Source of the DNA: Haberlea rhodopensis
Lineage: Eukaryota; Streptophyta; Magnoliopsida; Lamiales; Gesneriaceae
Length of the DNA stretch: 64,000 bases
Direction: 5' to 3'
Assembly: GCA_907163345.1 (NCBI GenBank)
Contig: CAJQUN010000057.1
Location: forward strand, 372,001-436,000
Shown piece after piece: positions 1 through 10,360 of this stretch (the first letter of the stretch is position 1; every line of letters begins with the position of its first letter). The notes beneath the pieces were generated by a model, which did not search any database, had not been told where the DNA came from, and saw nothing but the letters and a program-made list of their open reading frames with translations. The position numbers and the translations under genes are program-made.

Positions 1-1178
1 GCAGAGAATTGAAGACTCGGATGCTGAAGACGCTCGATCGATCGAGACGGAGATTTTTCAGAAAATTAAACTCTTGCTTTGGTCTGATTTTATGGAAACA
101 ACTCCATATATTCCCTTCCCCTATATATTATACACGAAAATTACAACCCAGGAGAAGACTTTAACCTAGGGAATAGCCTCAACACACAACTCCTCATCAC
201 ACTCACATCACAGCCTCCATCTCACGTCCCCTTTCCTTCAATTCCATCTCACGTCCACCTTTTCTTTCACCCTCTCATACGTCCAACCTCCATCAATCTT
301 CCACTCTTCGTCCAGCACTCTTCACCCATTCATCAACCCTACACCCTATGATTTGGAACAAGCCAACAAGATAATCGAAGAGCACGATCGAGAAAGAAGC
401 GATGAAGGATCGAGAATCAACGAAAGAGTCGACTTTGGAGTTTTCTTTTACTTTTCTATTATTGTTTTACATGAATAATTGGATTGTTGTGTTTTTTATG
501 ATTGAGAGATATCAATAACATAGTTTTTCCTATTGATTTTGAGATTGAATTCATATATCTTCTAAGTGCATGTGTTATTGTTCTTAATGCTTTTGAAGGA
601 TTGATCACCTTCAAATGATATTTTATTATAATTGAGATCGAGAGATGAAATTATAATACGATATAATAATTCATGCCGTGTGTTAAAGATTGAGATCGAG
701 AGATAAAATCACACACGAGTGATAGCTTTGGGTTGTTTAATCTAAAGTTAGTGGTTTTCATAAAGCGCATTCAACATTAAATTGTTAATTACGTGAATGA
801 GAGTTACTAGTTGCAATTTGATGTTAGACTTAATATAGCTCGAGAGAGTATATTGAATAAATTCAGAAAACCCGTCACCTTAGAAATGTATGAAGAAAAG
901 AATTGTAAGGGTTGGGTAAGGAGAATAATTGTCTTGATAATTCTTTCTTGTGGATTTTTCTTATGATCGTCGGTTGTTTTGGTTGGATTAGATTAGTTTA
1001 ATTATTGATTAATTATCGTAGGTTAAATATAGTTAAAAGAAATCTTATTTGGTAATTACTTGTTAGTCCTTGTGGGTTCGACAATCCGTATCTTCCGATC
1101 TATACTAAAACTTGACACCGTGCACTAGCGGTTTAAAATCGCTAGATTGGAAATAATTGTTTAAAATAAAAGCGATCA
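1..1178 (+). repeat. 5' LTR of element A (cut by window start)
   Basis: This stretch repeats almost base for base at about 4267-5470, with a few substitutions and a roughly 22-bp indel in the CGATCGATCG cluster, so the two are the LTRs of one element. The LTR ends in GCGATCA at 1178, six bases before a tRNA-Asp PBS, which fixes the orientation as plus. Comparison with the 3' copy suggests about 0.37 kb of LTR lies left of the window. A TATA-like box (CTATATATTA, 121-130) is the probable promoter. Confidence 0.9.
121..130 (+). promoter_or_regulatory. Putative TATA box of element A LTR
   Basis: CTATATATTA is the best TATA match in the LTR and is repeated at 4412-4420 in the 3' copy. It lies downstream of the CGATCGATCG cluster, as in the LTRs of C, F and possibly B. 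Assignment rests on motif and position only. Confidence 0.4.
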
Positions 1179-1184
1179 AGTTTT

Positions 1185-1202
1185 TGGCGCCGTTGCTGGG
1201 GA
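1185..1202 (+). other. Primer binding site (tRNA-Asp type), element A
   Basis: TGGCGCCGTTGCTGGGGA begins six bases after the LTR end. It matches the 3' end of plant tRNA-Asp, including the CCA complement, with one mismatch (T for C at 1196). This PBS is typical of the Athila lineage and recurs in B and C. Confidence 0.85.
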
Positions 1203-1324
1203 CTAACTTTAGTAATATCATACTAGGTTCTTTGACTGTAATTTAACCATTTTTTTTTTCGAAAAAAAAAATTTATATATATTTATTTTGCTTTTGTTTT
1301 GTTTGTCTTGTGAGGTACTTGGAG

Positions 1325-2353
1325 ATGCTACATCAACAAGCCTTCACAAGCTTTGCCCAACAACGTTCCGAGCCGTTCTACGCTGTTTGGGAGAGATTCA
1401 ATGAATTGGCCAACACATTCCGGTATCACAACTTTTCGAACTATACTCTCTTGCAATATTTCTTCAACGGGTTGGATGCACAGACACGAGAATGGGTATT
1501 GAGTGGAGCACTGGTGACTGGGAGTCCCCTGGTTGATAGAGATGAGAACAGCGTGGTGCACCTGTTCAATGATATGGCGGACTTCGATCATCACTGGCAT
1601 TGTGATCCTTCACTACAAGGTTGGAGTCACCAATACCCACCGGAACTTCACTACCCTATTGATACGCCACAACCATTTGAACATCACGAAGATAGGAGAG
1701 ATAGTTCTGCAGATGTCACGACTCAGCTAGAGGATACCTTAGTAAGATTCTTGGCATCAACTGAGAACAGTTTGAAGTGCCAAACCAAATCTATGCATCA
1801 CCTGGAGCAGCAAATGGCGGTCCTCATGGAAACAATTTCAACTAGCTGCCAAGAGGAAGAGATGAGGGCTACAAATCAAGAGGCGACGAATCGAGTTTGG
1901 TTATATGATGATGATCACTCAACCAACCAAGTTTGGGGGAGTGATCCTCCTAGTGTGGAAGATTCAAAGGAACTTGAGCCTCGTCAAGAGATTGAGACTA
2001 CTTCAGAGATGTTATCCGAGGAGTTCCCAGGTGAAGATGAGTCGAGTGTGATGTTGGAAAGGGAAGAAACTTTCGAAGATTCCTATTTGAGCCCATCGAT
2101 GGAGACATGTTCTATGCCATATGTGGATCCGTATTTTCCATCGATGCCAACTTCACCGCACTACGCCCTACACAAGATAAAGCCAAGCCAAGAATCCTTC
2201 TCCCATGCCTACCAATTCAAGAAAGTTGTTGGAGAGACGAGCTTACATTGCTATAATCTTGCCAAGCTTGAGGGCATACTGAATGAAGACCCATTAGTGG
2301 TATCATATGATACTTACTATGGGCGGCAACCGCTCTTTGATGGTTGCTTCTGA
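1325..2353 (+). CDS. Gag-derived protein of a non-autonomous Athila-related element (A)
   Basis: An open frame of 342 aa counted from the first in-frame ATG (1325); it stays open upstream to 1310 without an ATG. The first ~70 residues resemble the second half of an Athila gag domain: FYAVWERFNELA and LLQYFFNGLDA align with LYEAWERFKDLLRR and LQVQTFYNGLFSA in element C. The first half of gag, zinc knuckle, protease, RT and integrase are all absent. The rest is acidic and ends in a tail (DPLVVSYDTYYGRQPLFDG) that I do not recognise but that is nearly identical in element G. The frame is uninterrupted. It could be a functional accessory protein of a non-autonomous family or simply a young remnant; the matching tail in G favours the former. 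Confidence 0.7.
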   Translation: MLHQQAFTSFAQQRSEPFYAVWERFNELANTFRYHNFSNYTLLQYFFNGLDAQTREWVLSGALVTGSPLVDRDENSVVHLFNDMADFDHHWHCDPSLQGWSHQYPPELHYPIDTPQPFEHHEDRRDSSADVTTQLEDTLVRFLASTENSLKCQTKSMHHLEQQMAVLMETISTSCQEEEMRATNQEATNRVWLYDDDHSTNQVWGSDPPSVEDSKELEPRQEIETTSEMLSEEFPGEDESSVMLEREETFEDSYLSPSMETCSMPYVDPYFPSMPTSPHYALHKIKPSQESFSHAYQFKKVVGETSLHCYNLAKLEGILNEDPLVVSYDTYYGRQPLFDGCF

Positions 2354-2385
2354 TGGTCAAGCCGAAGACTAGAAATCAGCGCTTC

Positions 2386-2401
2386 TTGGGAGGCAACCCA
2401 A
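2386..2401 (+). other. Stem-loop just after the stop codon, element A
   Basis: TTGGG AGGCAA CCCAA forms a 5-bp stem with a 6-nt loop, about 32 nt after the stop of the gag-like ORF. The same motif occurs at the same place in G (44582-44599) and B (21631-21648, minus), there with 6-bp stems. Conservation is seen; function is unknown. Confidence 0.6.
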
Positions 2402-2647
2402 ACGTATCCTTTTGCTATTTAGTTTTGTTTATTTTCAGTTTTTGCATTTTAGTTTGTTTATCTCTCGAGTCGAATATTTTACCATTTGCATTCTTCTCTT
2501 CCTAGGTACTCAGTTGGAGAGATGAACCCCTACAATAGTGGAACTTTCAAAAGTCAATCTTCCTCAACCCTCATGCAATCGTCTTGATCAGGGGAGTTCA
2601 TTTTTTCCCTTTTGATTCTTTTAAACATTGAGGGCAATGTTTGATTT

Positions 2648-2663
2648 AAGTTTGGGGGAGTAG
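2648..2663 (+). other. Internal polypurine tract, element A
   Basis: AAGTTTGGGGGAGTAG closely repeats the terminal polypurine tract at 3876-3892 and follows the phrase TTGAGGGCAATG. C has the same phrase and tract on the minus strand at about 28099-28133, and B has a similar tract at 21514-21530. It lies downstream of the coding region and about 1.2 kb from the 3' LTR. Confidence 0.55.
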
Positions 2664-3854
2664 TAGCTTGCATGTTTACTTGTTTTAACCACATGTTGTG
2701 TGCTTAAATGACACTTGAATCGTCCGATTATTATGAGCTAAAAAAAAAAATTTTATGAGTTCAAACTTGAGAAAAGAATGAATTATAGTAGTGACTATTC
2801 AATGAGGATTTTGATCTCACTATGCATATGAACTTGATTTGTGATGATTATTGGACTTGTACATGAATATCCTAATTTGAGTTAGCATGTCAAGAATGAG
2901 GAATATATTGAACACAATGAGTCATGATCTTGTGGATTGCATGTTTTGAATAGTGATAATTGTTGTGAACTTGATGATTTGTCTTGAGCATCTTAGAGTT
3001 ATCCTAGAACTTATTTGATGATGACACTTTGAGGCGAAATTTTATAGTTACAAACTTGACTTGGAAATGATCTAGGCGATCTTTGAAACGTTTGAGCCTT
3101 TCAAGCTTACCATGATTCATATCAATCCCTAGTGTCCAATTTGAGCTTTATTGAAAAAAGAATGGTATATGCATTGCATATAATTAGACCCCATTCGACA
3201 TTCTTGGCAAACTCATTATACTTACCCTTATTTGAGCCTAAATGAAAAAGTTATCCTACCCTAAGAGAGTATAATGAATTCCATTCGATGCACGTAAATT
3301 GTTATATCCTGATGAGCTTATTGAAAAATATTGATGAATGAGAAAAGAAAAAGATAGACAAAGAGCCTTGAAAAGAAAAAAATAAACATATAAGACCCAA
3401 AGTGGCCGATGCTATAAAAGAAAAAGAAGAGAAGCTCGATGTGTGCGAAACATTTGAATTGTAAATGATTATACTCTCTTCTTTACGCTTATCCTATCTT
3501 TTCTTTGAAGCCAACACCAAAGGCCTTACATTACAAGCTTAAAAAGTCCTTTTGATCCAAGTCTAGGGAGTAACTATTATTAGTGGAGAAGTTGTTTGAA
3601 AATAGGCTTATAGGGTGCTTGATGATAATCTCGACTTTGAGTTGATTAACATGATTTGATCTTGAATATGTGCATGAAACTTAAGATTGACTATAACACA
3701 CACACACGTTCCGCTTTTGAGATGTGGTACTTGATTTATGAGAAAACATGTCTTGTCAACTTTTGTATATGTGCATGAGATTTCTGAGAAAAATGCGAGT
3801 CATGAAATAATTGTTTCAAGTATCAAGAATGAACTCTACCTTATGATTTTAATG
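2664..3854 (+). other. Conserved long non-coding 3' region of element A
   Basis: No credible ORF. On the reverse complement, C (26894-28098) carries the same order of short conserved phrases, such as AAGACCCAAAGTGGCC and GATCCAAGTCTAGGGA, and B (20381-21513) a more diverged version. This marks it as an ancestral part of the family rather than a random insertion. Confidence 0.6.
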
Positions 3855-3874
3855 CTTAATCGAGGACGATTAAG
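3855..3874 (+). other. Stem-loop upstream of the 3' polypurine tract, element A
   Basis: Perfect 8-bp stem CTTAATCG / CGATTAAG closed by the loop AGGA, ending two bases before the polypurine tract. Equivalents with different but still paired stems are in B, C, D, E and F. Confidence 0.65.
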
Positions 3875-3875
3875 T

Positions 3876-3892
3876 GATAAGTTTGGGGGAGT
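3876..3892 (+). other. 3' polypurine tract of element A
   Basis: GATAAGTTTGGGGGAGT sits directly against the TGATAG start of the 3' LTR, the expected site for plus-strand priming. Confidence 0.75.
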
Positions 3893-5470
3893 TGATAGGG
3901 TTGATTATTACACGTATTTAGGTCTTGATTTGTATATATATTCGTGTAGATTCCGTGAAGATGTTATGCTTTTTGGTATTTATTTGCTTGTTTCAGGAAT
4001 CTAGGTGGAATATGGAAGAATTGAGCTACAAGGAAGAAAACGGATCAAATCAAGCCAATAAATGAAGATTTTGATGTCTGGAAATCTTGATCGATCGGAA
4101 CAAGCTTCTCGATCGATCGAGCGAGGCAGAGGTTCTGGCCAACAACGGATTTGAATTCTCGATCGATCGGAATATCATTCTCGATCGATCGACTCAGGCA
4201 GAAAGTTAAAAAAGAATTTGAGAAGAAGTCTCGATCGATCGGCAGATTCATCTCGATAGATCGAGAGAGGCAGAGAATTGAAGACTCGGATGCTGAAGAC
4301 GCTCGATCGATCGAGACATAAGGCTCGATCGATCGAGACCGAGATTTTTCAGAAAATTAAACTCTTGATTTGGTCTGATTTTATGGAAACAATTCCATAT
4401 CTTCCCTTCCCCTATATATTATACACGAAAATTACAACCCATGAGAAGACTTTAACCTAGGGAATAGCCTCAACACACAACTCTTCATCACACTCACATC
4501 ACAGCCTCCATCTCACGTCCCCTTTCCTTCAATTCCATCTCACGTCCACCTTTTCTTTCACCCTCTCATACGTCCAACCTCCATCAATCTTCCACTCTTC
4601 GTCCAGCACTCTTCACCCATTCATCAACCCTACACCCTATGATTTGGAACAAGCCAACAAGATAATCGAAGAGCACGATCGAGAAAGAAGCGATGAAGGA
4701 TCGAGAATCAACGAAAGAGTCGACTTTGGAGTTTTCTTTTACTTTTCTATTATTGTTTTACATGAATAATTGGATTGTTGTGTTTTTGATGATTGAGAGA
4801 TATCAATAACATAGTTTTTCCTATTGATTTTTGAGATTGAATTCATATATCTTCTAAGTGCATGTGTTATTGTTCTTAATGCTTTTGAAGGATTGATCAC
4901 CTTTAAATGATATTTTATTATAATTGAGATCGAGAGATGAAATTATAATACGATATAATAATTCATGCCGTGTGTTAAAGATTGAGATCGAGAGATAAAA
5001 TCACACACGAGTGATAGCTTTGGGTTGTTTAATCTAAAGTTAGTGGTTTTCATAAAGCGCATTCAACATTAAATTGTTAATTACGTGAACGAGAGTTACT
5101 AGTTGCAATTTGATATTAGACTTAATATAGCTCGAGAGAGTATATTGAATAAATTCGGAAAACCTGTCACCTTAGATATGTATGAAGAAAAGAATTGTAA
5201 GGGTTGGGTAAGGAGAATAATTGTCTTGATAATTCTTTCTTGTGGATTTTTCTCTTGATCGTCGATTATTTTGGTTGGATTAGATTAGTTTAATTATTGA
5301 TTAATTATCGTAGGTTAAATATAGTTAAAAGAAATCTTATTTGGTAATTACTTGTTAGTCCTTGTGGGTTCGACAATCCGTATCTTCCGATCTATACTAA
5401 AACTTGACACCGTGCACTGGCGGTTTAAAATCGCTAGATTGGATATAATTGTTTAAAATAAAAGCCGACA
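3893..5470 (+). repeat. 3' LTR of element A
   Basis: Starts TGATAGGG after the polypurine tract. From 4267 on it matches the 5' LTR at 1-1178. Between 4085 and 4345 it carries several CGATCGATCG copies. The last bases (AAAGCCGACA) look like a mutated AAAGCGATCA, so the end is set at 5470 with some doubt. The 26 bases 5471-5496 between A and F hold nothing recognisable. Confidence 0.85.
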
Positions 5471-5496
5471 ATAATTATATGTCCTTGGCACAAAAT

Positions 5497-5621
5497 TGGT
5501 AGCGCTTATCGCATACACCCAAATTAACCCTCTCAAGTTAATAGCAATAATGAATGTAGTAGCGTGAGTAGGGATCGATCCCACGAGGAAGGGTATATCT
5601 TTGTGTTAACATATGCAAAAT
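5497..5621 (-). repeat. Element F LTR, fragment 1
   Basis: Begins TGGTAGCGCTTATC and is clearly similar to the first 125 bases (plus coordinates) of the element B LTRs at 18815 and 24324. It is interrupted by element E and resumes at 41712. F is diverged from B and is the oldest visible layer. Confidence 0.8.
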
Positions 5622-7725
5622 TGTGGGGTATCATCTGTCTTAATCCTCAATTATACATTTAATTAAATCACATATCTTTACATAGCAGGATTAAGAGACT
5701 ATTACTACTGATTAAGATTTTTCACTATGTCTTTTGCTTACATAGTTCATATACATCACATCTTGTATATCATTTACAAATCACAATTCATTCAATCTCA
5801 ATCAGTTTAACTCCTAGCAGCAGAAGATATACTCACTCACACTCCCGGCTTTCCCCCAGCTATGAGTCCTTACAGAACAACCACGCAAACATGAGTATAT
5901 AAATGATATTCACAATCCAACATCAATGTAATGCATAAATACTGTATAAACAACTTCCTGTAATTCATGCATTTGCAATACTCCTCTCTGGTTGTTCCTG
6001 TACTTACCCCATGTACATACCCCAAAACACAATATACATCATGATACAATTGGCCACATATGTCATGTTAATATGTCAGTGGCTCAGCCTTCACGTCCAT
6101 ATTAGCAGCACATATCATATTACCGTCCTCACACATTATAACGGCTATATTGTATGCCCAACAATGGCATACTCTTCATGGGATCAACTATATGCCTCAA
6201 TAACATCAATATACGACATGCCCAACAATGGCATAATCCTCATGGCATCAACTATATGCCTCAATAACATAAATATACAACATGCCCAACAATGGCATAC
6301 TCCTTATGGCATCAACTATATGCCTCAACAACATCAATAGACAACATGTCCAACAATGGCATACTTCTTATGGCATCAACTATATGCCTCAACAACATTG
6401 TGCCTCACAGCATCAATCACATATGATATTCACAATAATCTCGTATTTCAATCACCAATACATCATTATCACATATAATGATCATAAATGGAATATCAAT
6501 ACTCGTACGTCAACATGTATCTGTCGTCCTATACAAAATGTAGAAAAGCGGGAGTTAATATGTAACCTCCTCTCTGACCCGTCCCCTGTGATGGTGCTAC
6601 ATGAACATCAATAATTACCATGTTAAAATAAGCTTCACCATCAACCGGTCCACGAAATATCACATTTGTCAACAATCAAACCTAGCGATCGATCGCTTCA
6701 ACTTTGTTACCGTCGAGATCGATCCGTATTGATGTAGTGATTGTTTGCTATGTAAGTAAAATTTTCACATGATGTTTCCGTCCTCTAGTGATCGGTCGGT
6801 AATCCTTCATCGATCGATCACCAAAGCTCACAATCGATCGACCACATATACCGATCGATCGCTACGAGTTTCAACCGCCTTCTAATTTCCCTTGTCTCGG
6901 CAATCTATCGGTACGCTCCAAGCAATCGATCGTGAGACAGCAGAAGTTCCAAACAATGGCGATTTTCATGTCTATCTTCATGGTTCATCTCCTACACCTC
7001 CAAAATCAACATCAAAACTTGATAAATTCATACTCTAACATCATATGAACATGTTTTCATATTACTCCTCATGTTTTTACATTATGACTCATATCAAATC
7101 AAGAACTACCAATTTACATGCTTCAACTCCAACTCATCATACACCAACATAAAACAAGTATACAAAGCACATAATCCTTACCAAGAAGTTATGAATTCAC
7201 TTCACACAACTTCCTATTTTGCTTTCCAAGTTGAAATCCAAGAAAAGAAGCAAGAACAATCAAGGAGATGAGGAGGAGCTTGTGTAGAGATTTTGTAGGT
7301 GAATTATGTATTTTCAATCTGATTTGCATATATTTATAGTTAGGAATAACTCATGTCAAGTTGATTCCATGTGGTCTATCATGCATCAAATACATGCTTT
7401 CCTTGTAGAGGCACTACTAAACTATGTTCATAGCATTTCAAACTAATCATATAACACAACAATACCAATTGTATAATCAACATGTATAGTTGTTCCCAAC
7501 TATTTGTGTCCAACTATGTGTAGGTCATTTCACCATACACATTATGCCTTTCATCATCTATCAATTACTTCATCGTCATTCCTACTCGGTTCAATCCAAA
7601 CCCGAGTCCAAAATCATATCATGACCACCATACGCCACGTCACATATATAAATTAACTTGAGATATTATTGCATAATTACACAATACTCTAATAAAACAT
7701 GCATACTTCATGTTTAGGCATTACA
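5622..7725 (-). repeat. Left (3') LTR of element E
   Basis: 2104 bp, homologous to 39582-41711. It contains a TATA-like box on the minus strand (CTATAAATA, 7331-7339), an array of roughly 60-bp units around the word TGCCCAACAATGGCATA (about 6157-6400), and a CGATCGATCG cluster (6683-6935). Short open frames here are products of the repeats and are not genes. Confidence 0.88.
6157..6400. repeat. Tandem repeat in the left E LTR (~60-bp unit)
   Basis: Four diverged copies of a unit running TGCCCAACAATGGCATA, CTCATGGCATCAACTATATGC, CTCAATAACATCAA. The right LTR has the array at about 40129-40370 with one unit shortened, so the array has changed length since insertion. Confidence 0.75.
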
Positions 7726-8010
7726 ATTCTCCCTTACTCATTGAATTTCTTTATCGAAATTGAACCACGTAGGTAACAAAATCGCAACAATAATCACATA
7801 CGCATTATTTACGCATATATTCAATCTGAAGCATCTACTTACCAGCATTGCAATTTACCAGCATCGCAATAATAATATAGAAAATAAACATACCAGAAAC
7901 GAGCTCCGGCTATGGGCGTATCATATACTTACTCTGTCGTGCATATCATCGTTTCAACATTCCACTTATCACACTGAATTTTTATTATAAGTACCACTGT
8001 ACTTTGTAAC
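7726..8010 (-). other. Element E internal end: polypurine tract and stem-loop
   Basis: On the minus strand AATGAGTAAGGGAGAAT runs into the TGTAATG start of the 3' LTR and is the probable polypurine tract. Just upstream, 7744-7761 can form the stem AATTTC / GAAATT, equivalent to the TCGAGGACGA stem-loop of D but with a degenerate loop. The remainder up to the D insertion (target GTAAC, 8006-8010) has no coding signal. Confidence 0.55.
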
Positions 8011-10189
8011 TGTAAGGACCCCATATACTTAACCCTTGATTAGTGTATTAATCATTAGGTGTGGCACATGCTTTCAATAAAAAGCCAATCGGGAAGCTCA
8101 GATGATACTTTACCATTGAATGGCAACTCTAAAATTTCTCTAATGATCAACGTTATAGAATCATCTCTACTAACATATAGACTCATAGAGTTGCCCATTA
8201 CCATCCCATTTTGCCACTTTTCACATTGTGGACTTTTATAAAAATTTGGGCAGAGTCTCCCCATAAAATTGAGCTATCCCAAAACACAAGCACATCACAT
8301 AATATAATTCCCGGCCAGGGAATACACAATACTCATCATAAAGCAGTAATACAAGTAAATTCCCAGCCAGGGAAGACACCACACATATGACGACAAAAGT
8401 GGGTTTCAACACCCACATAATACACCAATGACTTTCTTATCATTTAGCAATTCTACCTCTAATTGCATGCAACATAGAATGAAAGAGAGAAAGACTCATG
8501 CCTTTACATACAACCCATATACAAGTATAATCGTGCTCACATGCGAGCATCATGAATATGCATAAAACCATCATGGGTATATGGGTACTCTATACGATAC
8601 CGTGCTCCATCAAGCCCTGGTACCACAATCCTGGGAGTACATCCAATCAACAGCTCGAGCTCATCTCCAAAGCCATCGATGTACCTGTTCACCTGTCCCA
8701 ACAGAGACAGCCCCCAACGGGGTGAGCATACCAATTCCACAATTTCATAATCAAAATGACATAATACATAATTTACGGAATGTAAATATTGTGGAACATA
8801 TGTGATACTTCCTGGATGGTATCATCCTCATCATAACGTACCCCTGTAATAACCCTGTTCTCAAAACAGATAAATCATCAAATCTTAAATATGCAGTTAA
8901 TCATGATATTGGTTAACCCTAGCCAGTCTCAAATCAGTAACCTTTCATAACATCTTATTTTATTTGGCAATGATTAGTAACATTTCATAACATCATTTCA
9001 TAACATCGTTTCATAACATCGTTTCATAACATCGCTTCATAACATCTTTTCATAACATCTTACTTAATCTAGCAATGATCATAATTCTAGATATCGTATT
9101 GAGATTTCCTTAACTTCCGATACTGGTTAATCACTTCTCTGATTAACTACGTCTCTGTTCCTATTTATTACCAATAGGGAATAAAATACAGATATCCTAG
9201 ATATCTAATCAAATACCACCTTTTCATTTCTTACTTCAAGGTAACGTCATACTTTCGGTGTTTGCTCCGTAGCAACCACACCTCATCATTTGCTCGCTTC
9301 ATAGCGGCACTAAGCATTCCACCATGTGAATCAACATAACGTAACCAAGTCCCGATACCATCATAGTAAAACATATCGTATATCTTAAATCATGCATCAT
9401 ACTTGTAAAACATCATTTAAACTATGCTCGTACGCTAAACGTACCTTAAATCCTCGAAGTCCGAGTCAAACCTTGCTCGAGTTCCATGCCCTGAGGAACG
9501 ATGTGCTAACACGGTAAATAATTCACAATTATTTACGAACATGCAACCCATGCTCAAGCACATCTATAACCCTCAAAATATTGTCGACACACGACAATTA
9601 AACATCTAAAAGACCCGGGGCAGGGTACATGCAGGGAGGGAAAACGAATGCGGCATATCGAAAAATTGCCTAAGAACACCTTCAATAATTCGAACCCAAC
9701 CAACACAAATCAAACCCGAATAATCACCATAATTCATCTAACACATGAATTAATCATTTAACAACAACAATAATCGCCCCACATGCCAAAACCCCCAAAA
9801 TTCGAATTCAAGCCCTAACTTCAAATCCGATTCCTCAATTTCGAACACAATCAAGCATCATAATGCATTTAAACATGAAATAATCGAATAACAACATGAA
9901 TCATCATCCTCATACCAAAAACCCAAATTTTCGAAACCCTAAGTCACGAAATCAGTGTTCAAATTCGAAACCATAAGCAACAAATTTTCGACCCATGAAA
10001 GTATGAAATCATCGTCTCAAAAGCAGCATAAAAACGCCCCAAAAACATCAGAAAAATCGTACCAAAATCATACCAAAATCGCGCCCCAAAATCGGATGAA
10101 ATCCAGTTTTTGAACCCTACGCTTTTCTGGCAAATCCGAGCTCGATTCTTGACCAAACTTCAAATTGTTGGTACGTATAGAAGCGCCTG

Positions 10190-10310
10190 GAAGAGACGAT
10201 CACGGCGGCGGGTCGGACGCGCCGAACGGCGGCCGGACGGCGGCGGGCGCACGCCTGGAAGCGGCGTGGGTCAAAAGGGGATCGAGAATGGCGCGGCTAC
10301 GGGGAGAGAG
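10190..10310. other. GC-rich, CpG-rich block in the D LTR
   Basis: A sharp departure from the surrounding AT-rich sequence, dominated by CGGCGG-like words. It begins about 50-60 bp downstream of the minus-strand TATA box, so it would fall in the start of the transcript. Repeated at 16775-16895. Confidence 0.6.
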
Positions 10311-10360
10311 AAGGAGGGGAAGAAAATGGTTCCGATAATAAAAATCTCGGGTTCAACTGG

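Noticed and set aside
1310..1324. Upstream extension of the element A ORF to a GTG codon
   Set aside because: The first real ATG is at 1325; a GTG start is not expected in a plant mRNA.
3738..4004. 88-aa frame spanning the polypurine tract and LTR start of A
   Set aside because: It crosses the element's replication signals and has no similarity to anything recognised.
4085..4345. Palindrome clusters considered as a CRISPR array or bacterial origin sites
   Set aside because: Spacing is irregular, there are no unique spacers of constant length, and the context is plant retrotransposon LTRs.
6011..6614. Two frames of about 110 aa with repeated PNNGI words
   Set aside because: Translation of the ~60-bp tandem repeat in the E LTR, not a repeat protein gene.
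8055..8805. Several 60-74 aa open frames on both strands, duplicated exactly at 14640-15390
   Set aside because: They lie in the two LTRs of D, overlap each other on opposite strands and show no family resemblance; the exact duplication reflects the LTR pair.
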